Below are positions 20,774 through 31,376 of a stretch of DNA of 64,000 nt, piece by piece; the first letter of the stretch is position 1; each line of letters starts with the position of its first letter. The stretch lies in NCBI GenBank assembly GCA_030323885.1, contig CM059193.1, positions 56,572,749-56,636,748 of the forward strand. The letters run 5' to 3'. Origin of the DNA: Branchipolynoe longqiensis (Eukaryota; Annelida; Polychaeta; Phyllodocida; Polynoidae). A model generated the notes under the pieces. That model was not told where the DNA came from. It saw nothing but the letters and a program-made list of their open reading frames with translations, and searched no databases. Position numbers and translations under genes: made by a program.

Positions 20774-21031
20774 CGAGCCTGTCTCAAAAGGTGATAACTC
20801 TTTTTTTGTGTGTCCATTGTAACGATTGACACAAAACAGCACATAAACGGTTCCACTGAAAACACAAGGACATTTGCTTCAAATCAATATGTATTCTTTT
20901 GGGATTATGAAACACCATGCAAAAAACAAATCAGTTTATCCTGAGCAAATGCATAAGCAGATAGTATGTTGATCGTTAAAAATGGACAAAGTTTTGTCCC
21001 ATATTGCTTAGCACCTTTTGATACAGTCTCA
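20774..21031. mobile_element. TA-inserted MITE, second copy
   Basis: CGAGCCTGTCTCAAAAGGTG left end and CACCTTTTGATACAGTCTCA right end. The interior matches 4840-5082. Confidence 0.75.
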
Positions 21032-21107
21032 TGTATATATCCATACGCATACATAATATATTATATTGCAATGAGTATATATTTGCATAGACATTTTTAA
21101 ATTTTTT

Positions 21108-21225
21108 ATTTTTTATTGAGGCTGTATTTATACTGTCCATAGCATGTAAGCCCGGGTATCCAGGCTTGTTTTCAATGCTGGCCAGCTGTAGTGTTGGTGT
21201 TGTCTTACCAAGCAGTAGCTGCTGA
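21108..21225 (-). repeat. T3 retroelement 3' end
   Basis: The minus strand reads GAAAACAAGCCTGGATACC, then GGGCTTACATGC, then GGACAGTATAAATACAG and a poly(A)-like end. Hairpin AAGCCTGG-ATAC-CCGGGCTT. Homologous to the T3 tail on some SINE-B copies. Confidence 0.65.
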
Positions 21226-21299
21226 TAAGTTATTTGATTGTCTACATTAGACATACATAGATATAAGGCTATATATGTACACATATAAACATATGTATA

Positions 21300-21470
21300 T
21301 ATATCTTCCAGTGCGTGAGTGGCAATGTTTCGTGCCACTGGCAGGGTTGGGCGGTGGTGGCGCCACCAGTTCCAACTGGTGGAGGGGTCACCCATAGTGT
21401 AGTTCACAAGCTATGGATGATGAAATTAGGGGACATTGCATTGTGCGCCTTTATACTCACATAATCTTTC
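21300..21470 (-). repeat. TA-associated repeat end
   Basis: It contains the palindrome GGTGGCGCCACC and ends with TTTATACTCACATAAT, a variant of the motif seen beside other TA tracts. Confidence 0.55.
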
Positions 21471-21782
21471 TACATCACATACATGTGTACATATATACAT
21501 TCACTGAAGTGAGGGACTAGAAAGAATTTAGATTTATGCAACAAATTTAGGATCTTTTGAATCCACATTCACAACATCCGGTTGGTTAGACGTGAGAGAC
21601 TTGTGTTTTATGCATTTTAATTAACAATTGCTATCATTTGCTGTCCCCCCGCTTCCCCTCCCCCCCAAACAAACAAACAAACAAACGTACACTGTAAACT
21701 CAACCATAGCGGCCAACTAGACCAAAAAAAACATCCACAACGGAATGAGCCTGGAAATGATTCTAGTCAGATCTTAATGAGG
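21471..21782. other. No gene; AAAC microsatellite
   Basis: C-rich run then (AAAC)n at about 21666-21685; otherwise nothing recognised. Confidence 0.6.
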
Positions 21783-22180
21783 TACATGATTAATTAATAT
21801 TAACCTACTTACTAACTCATTAGGCCCCCACCTAAGATTACCATGAACACAAGTTCAATCACAAAGGCCCAGCCTACATCCCCCATCACCCTTTGAACGA
21901 GTATGTTACTACTAGAAAGATAATCAGTTATGCCACACCCCTACTAACGCCTGCCATACTAGTCTAACATAATTACCTCCCTGTATATGTTTCTTTTGTC
22001 TCTTATCTTGTTATTCATGTACTGGTGTTTTGCTTATTTTTCTGTAATTGTCTACCTGCATATTGTTGTAAATTTGTTTACTGCGTAGAGGCAATTGTGA
22101 TTAGGGCTGAAAGACCAGTGCATTAGCACTGACAACATGTTATTCAGAGGAATAAAAACACTTGAACAACAACAAAATTT
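21783..22180 (+). repeat. Dispersed repeat ending in a T4 3' end
   Basis: The left part matches 4390-4510. The right part ends with GAAAGACCAGTGCATTAGC, an AATAAA-containing stretch and an A-rich tail. Hairpin CAGTGC-ATTA-GCACTG, a fully paired variant of the T4 stem. Confidence 0.65.
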
Positions 22181-22254
22181 CAGTGTAGTGGATGGGTGGA
22201 TCCCTTCCTTTTACCCGCCTCTGGTTTAATAAAAAATAATTTAAACTTAATTTA

Positions 22255-22475
22255 AATTTACATAGGTTGATAGCTTTGAATTTCTGTCCTTTTTTTAACA
22301 GATGAATATATTAGGTTGATTGTTATGATCTCCTTTACTTTAGCTTGAAGTAATTAAACAAAATATCTTCAATGACTAACCTGTGAGATATTTAAAGACT
22401 AAACAAGGAAGATTAATATTTGGCAAGCATGTTAAAACTCTGACACAATAGGTTTCTGCAGTGTCAGGTTATATT
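22255..22475 (+). mobile_element. TTAA-MITE, left part
   Basis: It holds the GATGAATATATTAGGTTGAT and GGCAAGCATGTTAAAACTC blocks. It ends where the 122-bp array begins. Confidence 0.65.
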
Positions 22476-22493
22476 TATTCTGCCATTGATTAG

Positions 22494-23450
22494 AAGTAGT
22501 CTGCTCTCACTGGAAGATTGGTGGCCATCTTGATTCTATAGCGATGTCATGTGCTATTGCTAAGGTGACAAAAGCAGATGACATTTAGTGATATGACAGC
22601 TTTACCACTGACTGGAAGTCATTTGCTTTGCCTGGAAGACTGGTGGCTATCTGGATTGTATAGCGATGTTGTGTGCTATCGCCATGGCAACAGAAGCAGA
22701 CGACATTCAGAGGACGGACAGGTGCATGGAAGGGGGAGCACACTGACAACATATGTAACTGTGGCGTTAAAAGAAGCAATAGAAATCGTCTGCTCTGGCT
22801 AGAATACTGGTGGCCATCTTGATTCTATAGCGATGTCATGTGCTATTACCATGGTAACAGAAGCAGACAACATTCTGTGTTACAACAGCTTTGCCACTGA
22901 TTTGAAGTCGTCTGCTCTGACAGGGAGAGTAATGGCATCTGGATTCTATAGGAACGTCATGCACTATCACCATGGTAACAGAAGCAGATGACATTTGGTG
23001 TTACAACAGCTTTGCCACTGACTTGAAGTCGTCTGCCCCTGACTGGGAAAGTAATGGCATCTGGATTATATAGCAATCTCATGCACTATCTCCATGGTAA
23101 CAGAAGCAGACGACATTCAGTGCTACAACAACTTTGCCACTGATTTGAAGTCGTCTGCTCTCAGTGGAAGACTGGTGGCTATCTGGATTCTATAGCGATA
23201 TCATGTGCTATCGGCATGGTGACAAAATCAGATGACATTTAGTGATACTACAGCTTTGCCATTGATTGAAAGTCATCTGCTTTGACTGGAAGGCTGGTGG
23301 CTATCTGGATTCTATAGCGATGTCGTGTGCTATCGCCATGGCACCAGAAGCAGACGACATTCAGAGGACGGACAGGTGCATGGAAGGGGAGCACGCTGAC
23401 AACTTATGGTCCTGTTTAGTTAAAAGAATCAATGGACAAGGTTCGTGTAA
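22494..23450. repeat. Array of ~122-bp units
   Basis: About seven units start near 22494, 22614, 22775, 22907, 23027, 23148 and 23268. Each begins around GTCGTCTGCT and nears its end with AGCAGACGAC, so each unit has inverted-repeat ends. An extra block starting GGACGGACAGGTGCATGGAA occurs twice (22713, 23367), giving a higher-order pattern. Most units carry CCATGGYAAC. Confidence 0.85.
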
Positions 23451-23734
23451 CCCAGGAAATGCCTTCATAATTATGTGGCACAAAAAAAGATAGCCGTACA
23501 GACATTTGGATGGGTGTGTTTTTCCCTGCTTCACGGCCCTCTGTCCTCTGCCTTGCCTTCTCTAACACAGGTAAAAGCCTGTCATTTCACTGACATTCCA
23601 GGAGTTCCCACACTTAATAGCAGATGTGGCTGATGTCTAACCATTGATAACAACCCACCAGGCTGCGATAAATGGATATTAAGCAGTTTAATACTCTTGG
23701 AAACTTTGTTAAGAGTATAATCCAATGGTTTTGA
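23451..23734. other. No feature recognised
   Basis: No domain-bearing frame and no known repeat. Confidence 0.5.
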
Positions 23735-24063
23735 CAGGGCCCAGTGACCGAATCAGTAGAGCGCGGGCCTCGTGTGCGGGAAATCGGGACTTTGGTTGCT
23801 GGTCGAGTCAAACCAATGACTTATAACATTGATAGTTGTCACTTCCTAGCCTGGTACTCAACATTAATAGGATAGGGCAAGGACTGGTTGGCACTGTATC
23901 AGGATAATGTGACTGAGTGGGATTTCGGGTCATGGAGCCAGCAGTCTGATATCCCAGTGGGGCAGCACTATAGTCGCCATGAGTGCGCACTGTCACACAT
24001 CGCTACCCATCCTGATATGACCTTAGATGTTGCCAGGACGTAAAACTCCAAGAACCAACCAAC
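23735..24063 (+). repeat. SINE-A, type 2 head, full length
   Basis: CCCAGTGACCGAATCAGTAG head, standard body and T2 tail with AACCAACCAAC. Confidence 0.85.
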
Positions 24064-24114
24064 ATTTATGTTTATGTCAACACTTGCCTGATAACTTCAA
24101 TTTAACGAAGAGCG

Positions 24115-24252
24115 TTTCGCTGACGTCATATGTGTTTGCGCAGCACACTGATCCGACCCGATCTGACCTGAGCCCTGATGACGTCACGCGGACCGGAAGT
24201 GCCACTGTGCGTCAGAGGGCGCTGGTGCCGGGTGGTGTCAATGGCGGCCATT
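24115..24252 (+). promoter_or_regulatory. Candidate CpG-type promoter (2 CRE, ETS, YY1-like)
   Basis: Two perfect TGACGTCA sites (24121-24128, 24179-24186), an ETS/GABP consensus ACCGGAAGTG (24192-24201), CAGAGGGCGCTGGTG resembling a CTCF core, and AATGGCGGCCATT (24240-24252), YY1-like at a start codon. This combination is typical of TATA-less housekeeping promoters. It is followed by a possible first coding exon. Confidence 0.4.
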
Positions 24253-24320
24253 AGTCTGCCTCGCTGGTTCCGGACGCTGGATTTCTGGCGGTCATGCTTC
24301 CCCACTCAATTTAGTGGATG
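24241..24320 (+). CDS. Possible first exon, mitochondrial-targeting-like start
   Basis: The ATG at 24241 opens MAAISLPRWFRTLDFWR and continues to a stop at 24322-24324 if unspliced (27 codons). A moderate splice donor (ATG|GTGAAT) lies at 24321, which would end the exon in phase 2. The N-terminus is rich in R, W, L and S and lacks acidic residues for the first 13 positions, as in mitochondrial presequences. The start context is weak at -3 (T) but has G at +4. An in-frame upstream ATG at 24178 overlaps the second CRE and is less likely. Downstream sequence is a minisatellite, so any next exon lies far off. The protein is not recognised. Confidence 0.28.
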
Positions 24321-24394
24321 GTGAATTGGTGTGACCTGTGACCATTCGCACTATAAAGACAATTTCCACCACCAACTGACTAACCCACGCCATC

Positions 24395-25075
24395 TGACAG
24401 CAGTAGGAAGAACTAATGCTACGGGTAGCAGTTGATTATGTGGTGTCACTATCAGTGGCAATAACCCACTCTCCGGGTGGCAGTTGGATGTGTGGTATCA
24501 TTATCAGTGGCAATAACCCACTCTACGGGTAGCAGTTGATTGTGTGTGATCATTATCAGTGGCAATAACCCACTCTACCGGTAGCAGTTGATTGTGTGGT
24601 ATCATTATCAGTGGCAATATCCCACACTACAGATAGCAGTTGATTGTGTGTGATCATTATCAGTATCAATAACCCACTCTACGGGTAGCAGTTGGATGTG
24701 TGGTATCATTATCAGTGGCACTAATCCACTCTACGGGTAGCAGTTGATTGTGTGGTATCATTATCAGTGGCAATAACCCACTCTATGGGTAGCAGTTGAT
24801 TGTGTGGTATCATTATCAGTGGCAATATCCCACTCTACTGGTAGCAGTAGATTGTCTGGTATCACTATCAGTGGCAATATCCCACTCTACGGATAGCAGT
24901 TGATTGTCTGATATCATTATCAGTGGCAATAACCCACTCTACGGGTAGCACTTGATTGTGTGGCATCACTGTCAGTGGCACTAACCCACTCTACGGGTAG
25001 CAGTTGATTGTGTGGTATCACTATCAGTGTCAATAACCCACTCTACGGGTACCAGTTGATTGTGTGGCATCCTCT
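24395..25075. repeat. 52-bp tandem array
   Basis: About 13 units with landmarks ACGGGTAGCAGTTGATTG, TCATTATCAGTGGCAATAAC and CCCACTCT. The unit appears to have expanded out of the longer MS115 unit that flanks it on both sides. Confidence 0.9.
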
Positions 25076-25440
25076 GTGGAACAGGTCTTATGATAGTTGA
25101 TTTCCACCACCAACACACACTCTATTGCAAGTTGCAAGAACTAATGTTACAGGTAGTAGTTGATTGTGGTATCCTTTGTGGAAATGGTCTTATAATATTG
25201 ATAGTGGATTTCCACAACCAACTCGCCCTCTGCTGACAGTGGCAAGAACGATCGTTGCAGGTAGCAATTGATTGTGTGGTATATTCTGTGGAAAAGGTCT
25301 TATGATAGAGGATTTCCACTACCAACCCATCCTCTGATGGCAGTGGCAAGAACGAATGTTGTCGGTAGCAGTTGATTGTGCGGGATCTACTGTGGAAAAG
25401 GTCTTATGATAGTGGATTTCCACTACCAACCGACACTGTC
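25076..25440. repeat. MS115 array
   Basis: About three ~115-120-bp units with GGTCTTATGATAG, GGATTTCCAC, ACCAAC and GCAAGAACTAATGTT. Confidence 0.85.
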
Positions 25441-26072
25441 TCAGGAGAGATATGCTAGAGACTTTTAAGATTATTACCGGAGTATATGAGAGTGATGTCA
25501 CAATGGGTCTGTTAAACCGTAAGAGTGGACAGTAACAACAGAGGCCAGTGGCATAAGATCTTCAAGGAGAGGCCCAGACAGGCTCCCTGGTGTCACCACC
25601 CTACCCACACCTACCTGTCTGTGTGGCTCCTTTCCTGAGAGGTCAGCACAGACTACTACACTGATCCACCAGGAATTGTAAGTCTTTTAAACAGTCATTT
25701 AATGCTTACACTTACATACAGGCAATGCACTTACATATTATACGTACATAGGGTAGGTTCAACAACCATACAACACATAGCTTGTACAGGATCCTGGTCA
25801 TGGCAACCAGTGTCATGGGGGTTGATGAAAATGGGAAATATTGCCCCTAGAGCGGGAATCGAACCCACTTCTCTTGCATTCTAGGTCACTGTGCTAACCA
25901 TTACACCACGTAGGCTCCCTGATGTCACCTGTCTGTGTGGCTCCTTGCCTGAGAGGTCAGTGCAGACTACTACAGTACGATATACGACATAATTGTCTCA
26001 GTGGAATACGACAATGGGGTATCGTTTGGTACCATTCACAACATACTAATCTTAGTACACTTCGAAAATATG
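25441..26072 (-). repeat. SINE-C composite repeat
   Basis: It contains a SINE-C copy (25816-25926) plus repeated flank: CTGAGAGGTCAGCACAGACT with GGAATTGTAAGTC (from 25555), and GAGAGGTCAGTGCAGACTAC again at 25949. The same arrangement recurs at 28360-28870. Confidence 0.7.
25816..25926 (-). repeat. SINE-C, tRNA-like
   Basis: The minus strand reads GCCTACGTGGTGTAATGGTT (A box), then GTGGGTTCGATTCCC-type B box with T-arm, then GCAATATTTCCCATTTTCAT. The T-arm GTGGG/CCCAC is kept in sister copies. Confidence 0.8.
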
Positions 26073-26402
26073 TGCCGGGCGCCATGACCGAATTGGTAGA
26101 GCACGGAACTCGTGTGCGGAAGGTCGGGACTTCGGTTCCCGGTCAAGTCAAACCAATGACTTTAAAATTGATTCTTGTCGCTTCCTAGCCTGGCCCTATG
26201 CAATAATGGGATAGGGCGAGGACTGGTTAGCTCAGTGTCGGGATAATGTGACTGAGTTGGATATTTGGTCATGGCGCTGGTGGCCTGATTTCCCAGTGGG
26301 GCAGCACTATGAAGTCGCCATGAGCAAGCAGTCACAAGTCGGTGCCTGTCCTGATATGACCTTATATGTTGCCAGGACGTAAAACTCCAACAAACAAACA
26401 AG
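26073..26402 (+). repeat. SINE-A, type 2 head, full length
   Basis: CGCCATGACCGAATTGGTAG and GGTTCCCGGTCAAGTC head, standard body, T2 tail. A SINE-B follows 14 bp later. Confidence 0.85.
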
Positions 26403-26415
26403 AGGTGACAATATG

Positions 26416-26735
26416 TGGTGTTCTCTGTGGCGGAGTGGTTAGAGTGTCTGACTTTTTTCTAGGTCAGACTCCTAATCTGAGGGTCGGCGGTTCGATTCCC
26501 TGTGTCCCCAGCTCTGCCAATTTGGATTTCCACCGCTGTATATAACTTACAGCGTCATCAAAGGCCAGTTGCTCTCATACCATGTCTGTGTGGTGTGGGA
26601 GGTTAAAAATCCCTTGGGTCGGTAAATGTGTAGGCTCGGGCTTTCTATCAACAAACTGTCTAATGGTGAAAACAAGTCTATTCAGGCTTATCCATGATAG
26701 GCAGTATAAATCTTCAAGAAAAAAACAACAAAATA
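26416..26735 (+). repeat. SINE-B with T3 tail
   Basis: Same head and body as 18568-18887, but after the CTTTCTATC block it continues with AACTGTCTAATGGTG, AACAAGTCTATTCAGGCTTA and GGCAGTATAAATCTTC. Hairpin AAGTCT-ATTC-AGGCTT. Confidence 0.8.
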
Positions 26736-27070
26736 TGCTGCTTTATGATCAAGCTGCGCAGGTCTTATTGTGGTAGGGATCAAGGTGCAGTATCCCATTA
26801 GCACTGCTATAATTAATTCGCTAATAACGGAGAGTTGCCAAAATAATAACGTGCCAAGTGTGCGTTAATGTATACAGGAGCAGCACAACGTGCGCATTGT
26901 AAACACATTTAGACGACAACAACCGAACCACAGTGGTGCTTGAAACGCAGAAGAGAAACAAGAAGGCGAAACACTGTGAGTGTGACGCCGAATCGACACA
27001 GAGCTGTGTCTTGACTGCTACTCAGCACACACATTAGGATGTCATTAGTTCTAACACGCGCTCATTGCTA
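26736..27070. other. No repeat or gene recognised
   Basis: One of the few stretches with no match elsewhere in the window. No long frame; possible unique sequence. Confidence 0.45.
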
Positions 27071-27745
27071 TGTTTGTTTGTTTGTTGTTGTTTTACCTCC
27101 TAGCACTGCCTTGTGGTACAGGTTCTTGACAGAACCAAAGGCTAAGGGAGCAAACCCTAAATAGAAAACCATGTCACTGTGGCAGCATCAAGGGCGGTTG
27201 ATGTATGGAACTCACAACATCTCCCGACCAGCCACTGCAGGGACAAATAGTTGTGCGCCTGTCTGGACATGTGCTTGCAGGTGTGAGACCTCTATTTGCT
27301 CCCCGAGAGAGTGCCGCTGGTAACTTGCAAAAGCCAGCAGCACTTCAACACTTTTGCAGGCAGCTTTCATGAAATGGACATAACTCTCACAGCAGAGAGC
27401 TAAATGGAGAATGATAGTCAAATAATGAAAGCAGTCTTTGTCGCATCGCGACCGGCAGCATGATGATGATGACATCCTAGCAACATCTAAGGTTTTATAG
27501 TGCTGCCCCACTGGGAAATCAGGCCACCAGGACCAGGACCCGATATCCCACTCAGTCACATTATCCTGACACCGAGCTAACCAGTCATTGCACTATCCTA
27601 ATAATGCCGAGCACCAGGCTAGAAAGCGACAAGTATCAATTTTTAAGTCATTGGTTTGACTCGACCGGGAGCCGAACTCGCGAACTCCCTATCTTCCGCA
27701 CGCGAGGCCTGTGCTCTACCGATTCGGCCACCGCGCCCGGTATCA
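27071..27745 (-). repeat. SINE-A, type 2 head, split by a GAT-element
   Basis: Tail at 27071-27105, body and head at 27475-27745. The head reads GCGGTGGCCGAATCGGTAGA on the minus strand. Confidence 0.8.
27106..27474 (+). mobile_element. GAT-element, 369 bp, TCCTAGCA target duplication
   Basis: It starts CTGCCTTGTGGTACAGG and ends (GAT)n. TCCTAGCA at 27098-27105 is repeated at 27475-27482. Hairpin GTCGC-ATC-GCGAC lies before the tail. It is 5'-shorter than 42591-43022, consistent with retroposition. Confidence 0.85.
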
Positions 27746-27759
27746 TTGCTCTGAATAGC

Positions 27760-27880
27760 TACACACGCGGGGCACATCCCTGTGTGTACATTTCAGTTGA
27801 GATCCCCGTATGTGTACATTTCAGTTGGGGGGGGGGGGGGGCTCCGCGTGTGCATTTCAGTTGAGAGCAGGTACTTGGCT
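27760..27880. repeat. Short tandem repeat with G run
   Basis: Three units containing TGTGTACATTTCAGTTGAG or variants, with a run of 14 G's near 27826. Followed by G-rich sequence to 27990. Confidence 0.8.
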
Positions 27881-28011
27881 CTCTGGCTCTTTGATCTGCT
27901 CTGAGCTGCTCCGTACGATGAGGGGTTGGTGTTGGTGTGGGGGTGAGGAGGTGGCGGGTGGGTGGGGTGGGGGGGAAGATCAGAGAGAATTGTGATTATT
28001 TTTTTTTTTTT

Positions 28012-28112
28012 TTTTTTATTGAGGCTGTATTTATACTGTCCATAGCATATAAGCCTGGGTATTCAGGCTTGTTTTCAATGCTGGCCAGCTGTAGTGTTGG
28101 TGTTGTCTTATG
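28012..28112 (-). repeat. T3 retroelement 3' end with poly(T) on plus strand
   Basis: Same as 21108-21225. Hairpin AAGCCTG/CAGGCTT. T run at about 27998-28018 is the A tail of this copy. Confidence 0.7.
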
Positions 28113-28169
28113 AATGTCAATGTATCTTGTAGGTCCAACTGAAGAGAAAACTGAATGGAAGTGAATTCT

Positions 28170-28345
28170 GGTGTTGAATAATAGATCATTTCCACCACCT
28201 ACGCGCCCTATGAGCAGTGACAAGAGCCCTATGTTGGCAGCAGCAACTGGTTGTGCGGCATGCTTTTTTTGGAAATGGTCTTAGAGATAGAGGATTTCCA
28301 CCACCAACCTGCCCTCTGACGGCAGTGACAGAACTAATGTTGTAG
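28170..28345. repeat. MS115 units
   Basis: TTTCCACCACCTACGCGCCC, GGAAATGGTCTTAGAGATAG and related blocks; about 1.5 units. Confidence 0.75.
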
Positions 28346-28867
28346 ATTGCAGTTTAATGTATATGTCGGGGGGGTGATGAAAGTGGGAAAAATGCACCTA
28401 GAGTGGGATTCGAACCCACATCTCTTTGCATTCCGGGCCAGTGCTAACCAATAAACCACCTAGGCTCCCTGATATCACCACATTACCTACGCCTACCTGT
28501 TTATGTGGTTACTTGCCTGAGAGGTCAGTGCAGACTACTACACTCGTCCCCCTGGAATTGTAAGTATTTTAATGCTTACAATTACATACATACAGGCAAT
28601 GCACTTACATATATATACATACACATGGCAGGTTCATCAACCATACAGGGTGTAGCTTGTACAGGATCATGGTCCCGGCAACAGTGTTGTGGGTGTGATG
28701 AAAATGAGAGATATTGCACCTAGAGTAGGACTCGAACCCACATCTCTTTGTATTCCGAGCCGGTGTGCTAACCATTACACCACCTAGGCTCCCTGATATC
28801 ACCACACTACCCTCGCCTACCTGTGTATGTGGTTACTTGCCTGAGAGGTCAGTGCAGACTACTACAT
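28346..28867 (-). repeat. SINE-C composite, two SINE-C copies
   Basis: SINE-C at 28375-28482 and 28695-28801, each with A box GGTGTAATGGTT type and B box GGTTCGAATCC or GGTTCGAGTCC. They are separated by the GAGAGGTCAGTGCAGACTAC and GGAATTGTAAGTATTTTAAT flank also found at 25555. Confidence 0.75.
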
Positions 28868-29625
28868 ATATAAGACCTTTTACACAATCATGGCATGCTA
28901 TGTGGAATACGTCTTATAAAGGATTTCCACCACGAGCTTGCCCTCTGGGTGGCAATTGAATAAGGAATGTATGCAGCAGTTCACTGCTCACCATGGTCTG
29001 TAGAAAGGGTCCTATAGATGATTTCCACCATCAACCTGCCCTCTGGTGGCAGTTGAAGAACTAATGTTGTAGATTGCAGTTTAATGTCTATAAGACCTTT
29101 TCCACATAGCATTGATTTTTTGGCCCTGCGCCAACGGTTCTACACTGCAGACAGTATGCATGACCTTTTTACTAAGGTGAAACAGGAAAACATTTTAGCC
29201 TTTTCGAGGGCAGCTGGACTGTACCACCTCATATAGTTGACTAAATGGATTCTATGAATTATTAATAAAATTTTCTTTTTCTATGGGAATTTGTTTCCCT
29301 TGACCACAAATATATGATTGTGAGCTTTCTAGTTTCATGAGTGTCTATTGGCACATAATTGATTGTCTGCTTTTACATGTAAAAGCGATGGTTTGAACAA
29401 AAAAACAAACATTTCTCGCCGTGAATATGGCCTATGCTGCCGACACGGCGTAAAGCAACCACCAATCAATCAATCAATCAATCAACATCGCATGCTCTCT
29501 GGAAAGTGTCCTATAGAGAATTTCCACCACTACCCTCTGATGGCAGTTGCTCGAACTAGTGCTGGGGGGGTAGAGGCTAAATGCACATGCTCTGTGTAAA
29601 AGGTCTATTATGAAGAAATTCTATG
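28868..29625. repeat. MS115 array interrupted by a LINE 3' end
   Basis: Diverged units with GATTTCCACCA, CTGCCCTCTG and AAGAACTAATG occupy 28868-29112 and 29485-29625. Confidence 0.75.
29113..29484 (+). pseudogene. RNase H-type LINE 3' end, 372 bp
   Basis: The first ~120 bp encode DFLALRQRFYTADSMHDL…AGLYHLI then stop, the same C-terminus as the LINE at 62679-63504. The 3'UTR ends in (AATC)n. The flanks ACATAGCAT (29104-29112) and ACATCGCAT (29485-29493) are a target duplication with one mismatch. Confidence 0.85.
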
Positions 29626-29871
29626 CCAAGGGAAATTGGACATGCTTTCACAAATTAACTTTGCATGGTTGCACTTCAAATATCCCCAATCATGCAAGTC
29701 ATTATTGGCACCATTCCTGGCATGACCTCAAATGTTTTCTGGACATAACATCCCAAAATCAACCAACTCGAGTTGCACCTTCCTGACAAAACATTACAAT
29801 GTTGCTAGAATGTGAAACCCCCAAAATCAAGCGAGTCATTATTATAACTCTAGTTGCACCTGATGAGAACG
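29626..29871. other. Worn repeat-like sequence, no gene
   Basis: Loose similarity to T2 (GCTAGAATGTGAAACCCCC; TTTCTGGACATAACATCCC) suggests old SINE-A tails. Confidence 0.4.
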
Positions 29872-30229
29872 TAAAGCTGCATAGTCTGATTAAACTAAAG
29901 CGTAAACTTTTCAAAACCAAAAAAAGTATCTACATTTGATCCTATATAATTTAACTTAGATACTGATCGACTTTACAAGCATTTGTTTCCACATAGAATG
30001 AAATTCTGAGTCAATTTAATAGAATATGTTACTGCTAAAGCCTGTGATGTCAGAGTTTTGGCATGCTTGCCAATATTAATTTGGCATCGTTGCACTCCAA
30101 ATATCCCCCAAAGTTAGCTATTTAAAGTAAAAGTTGCTTCAAACTAAAGCTGGGTAGAGTATAAGCATTCACCTTATTTATCTCAGAAAATGACATCAAC
30201 TCAAAACAGTCGGACTATGCAAATTTTAA
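29872..30229 (-). mobile_element. TTAA-MITE, near full length
   Basis: Ends GTAAAGCTGCATAGTCTGA and TCGGACTATGCAAATTTTAA. Confidence 0.8.
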
Positions 30230-30282
30230 AATGCTGCAAGAACATGAAAACACAGCAGTTCAATCAAGTCATTCCTGAAACT

Positions 30283-30560
30283 GAAGTAAGTAAGCAGGTA
30301 ATTAAGTAAAGCAGGTAATTAAGTAAAGCAAGTAATTAAGTAAAGCAGGTAAGTAATTAAGTAAAGCAGGTAAGTAAGTAAAGCAGGTAAGTAAGTAAAG
30401 CAAGTAAGTAAGTAAAGCAGGTAAGTAAGTAAAGCAGGTAAGTAAGTAAATCAGGTAAGTAAGTAAAGCAGGTAAGTAAGTAAAACAGGTAAGTAAGTAA
30501 AGCAGGTAAGTAAGTAAAGCAGGTAAGTAACAAGCGGGTAAGTAAGAAGATAAGGAAGTA
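30283..30560. repeat. Minisatellite of GCAGGTAAGTAAGTAAA units
   Basis: About 15 units of ~17 bp. Each contains CAGGTAAGT, identical to the consensus eukaryotic 5' splice site. Open frames on the minus strand (LLYLLTCFTYLPA…) are artefacts. Confidence 0.9.
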
Positions 30561-30574
30561 GATCCTATCCGCCT

Positions 30575-30790
30575 AACCAAGTGGTTCTTTTGGGGGAAAC
30601 CCAAAAGCTGCTGTCGTGGTCTGCGCTGACCTGTTAGGCAAGGGGCAACATAGACAGGTAAGCGTGGATATGGTGATTGCAGCAAGGAACCTGGGCAGTG
30701 TAATGGTTAGCACACTAACCTCGGAGTGACAACAAGTGTTGTTTCGAAAACCTGCACTAGGTGCAATATTTCCCATTGTTATCAACCCTA
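30575..30790 (+). repeat. SINE-C composite, degraded
   Basis: GGTCTGCGCTGACCTGTTAG is the inverse of the flank seen at 25555. The SINE-C head (GGCAGTGTAATGGTTAGC) is at 30690, followed by a body with GCAATATTTCCCATTGT. Confidence 0.6.
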
Positions 30791-31149
30791 GCGACAATAT
30801 CAGTAATATTCAAATTTCGGATGACGTCAGCTCAGGGTATGCAAGCCTCGTTCTGGCGCTAGGTAATCTTGCGCGTGTCCAGTATGTCCAAGATCCCCGA
30901 CTGCATGGTTTTTATTTTGGGGAGTTTTCAGTCGCGTTGGTGTGCTGAAGACTGCAAATCTGCCTCCAGCACTGTATGGGCACCACCCAAGACGGTCCCA
31001 TGTGGCCGGGAGTTGGCTTCCAGTGGGTAGTGATCAGAGAAATCAGGGAAGGGGGGCAAGGGGGCGGGCGAGTGGGCAGTGCAGGAGGGGGGGGGGGAGA
31101 GAAATAGGTAATCTAGGAGCGAACTCCAGTCCTCTAAGAGGGCCGGAGT
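30791..31149. other. No gene recognised
   Basis: GC-moderate sequence with a G run near 31090. The open frame at 30942-31166 shows no domain and is glycine/arginine-rich. Confidence 0.45.
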
Positions 31150-31376
31150 TTGGTTGGTTGGTGTAGTTTTACACCCCAGTAAGACCCTAGGTCATACCAG
31201 GATGGGTACCAACTTGTGACAGTGCACACTCATGGCGACTTTATAGTGCTGCCTCACTGGGAGATTGGGACATCGGTTCCAGGACCGAATATCCCATACA
31301 GTCACATTATCCTGACATTGTGCAACCAGTCCTTGTCCTAACCTAGTAACGCCAAGCAACAGGCAGCGACAAGTTG
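31150..31376 (-). repeat. SINE-A, headless
   Basis: T2 tail and body on the minus strand. The 29-bp array begins at its head end. Confidence 0.8.

Noticed and set aside
22578..22802. Short frames in the 122-bp array
   Set aside because: They repeat with the array and contain no domain.
30302..30685. 127-codon LLYLLTCFTYLPA-type frame
   Set aside because: Translation of the GTAAGT minisatellite on the minus strand.
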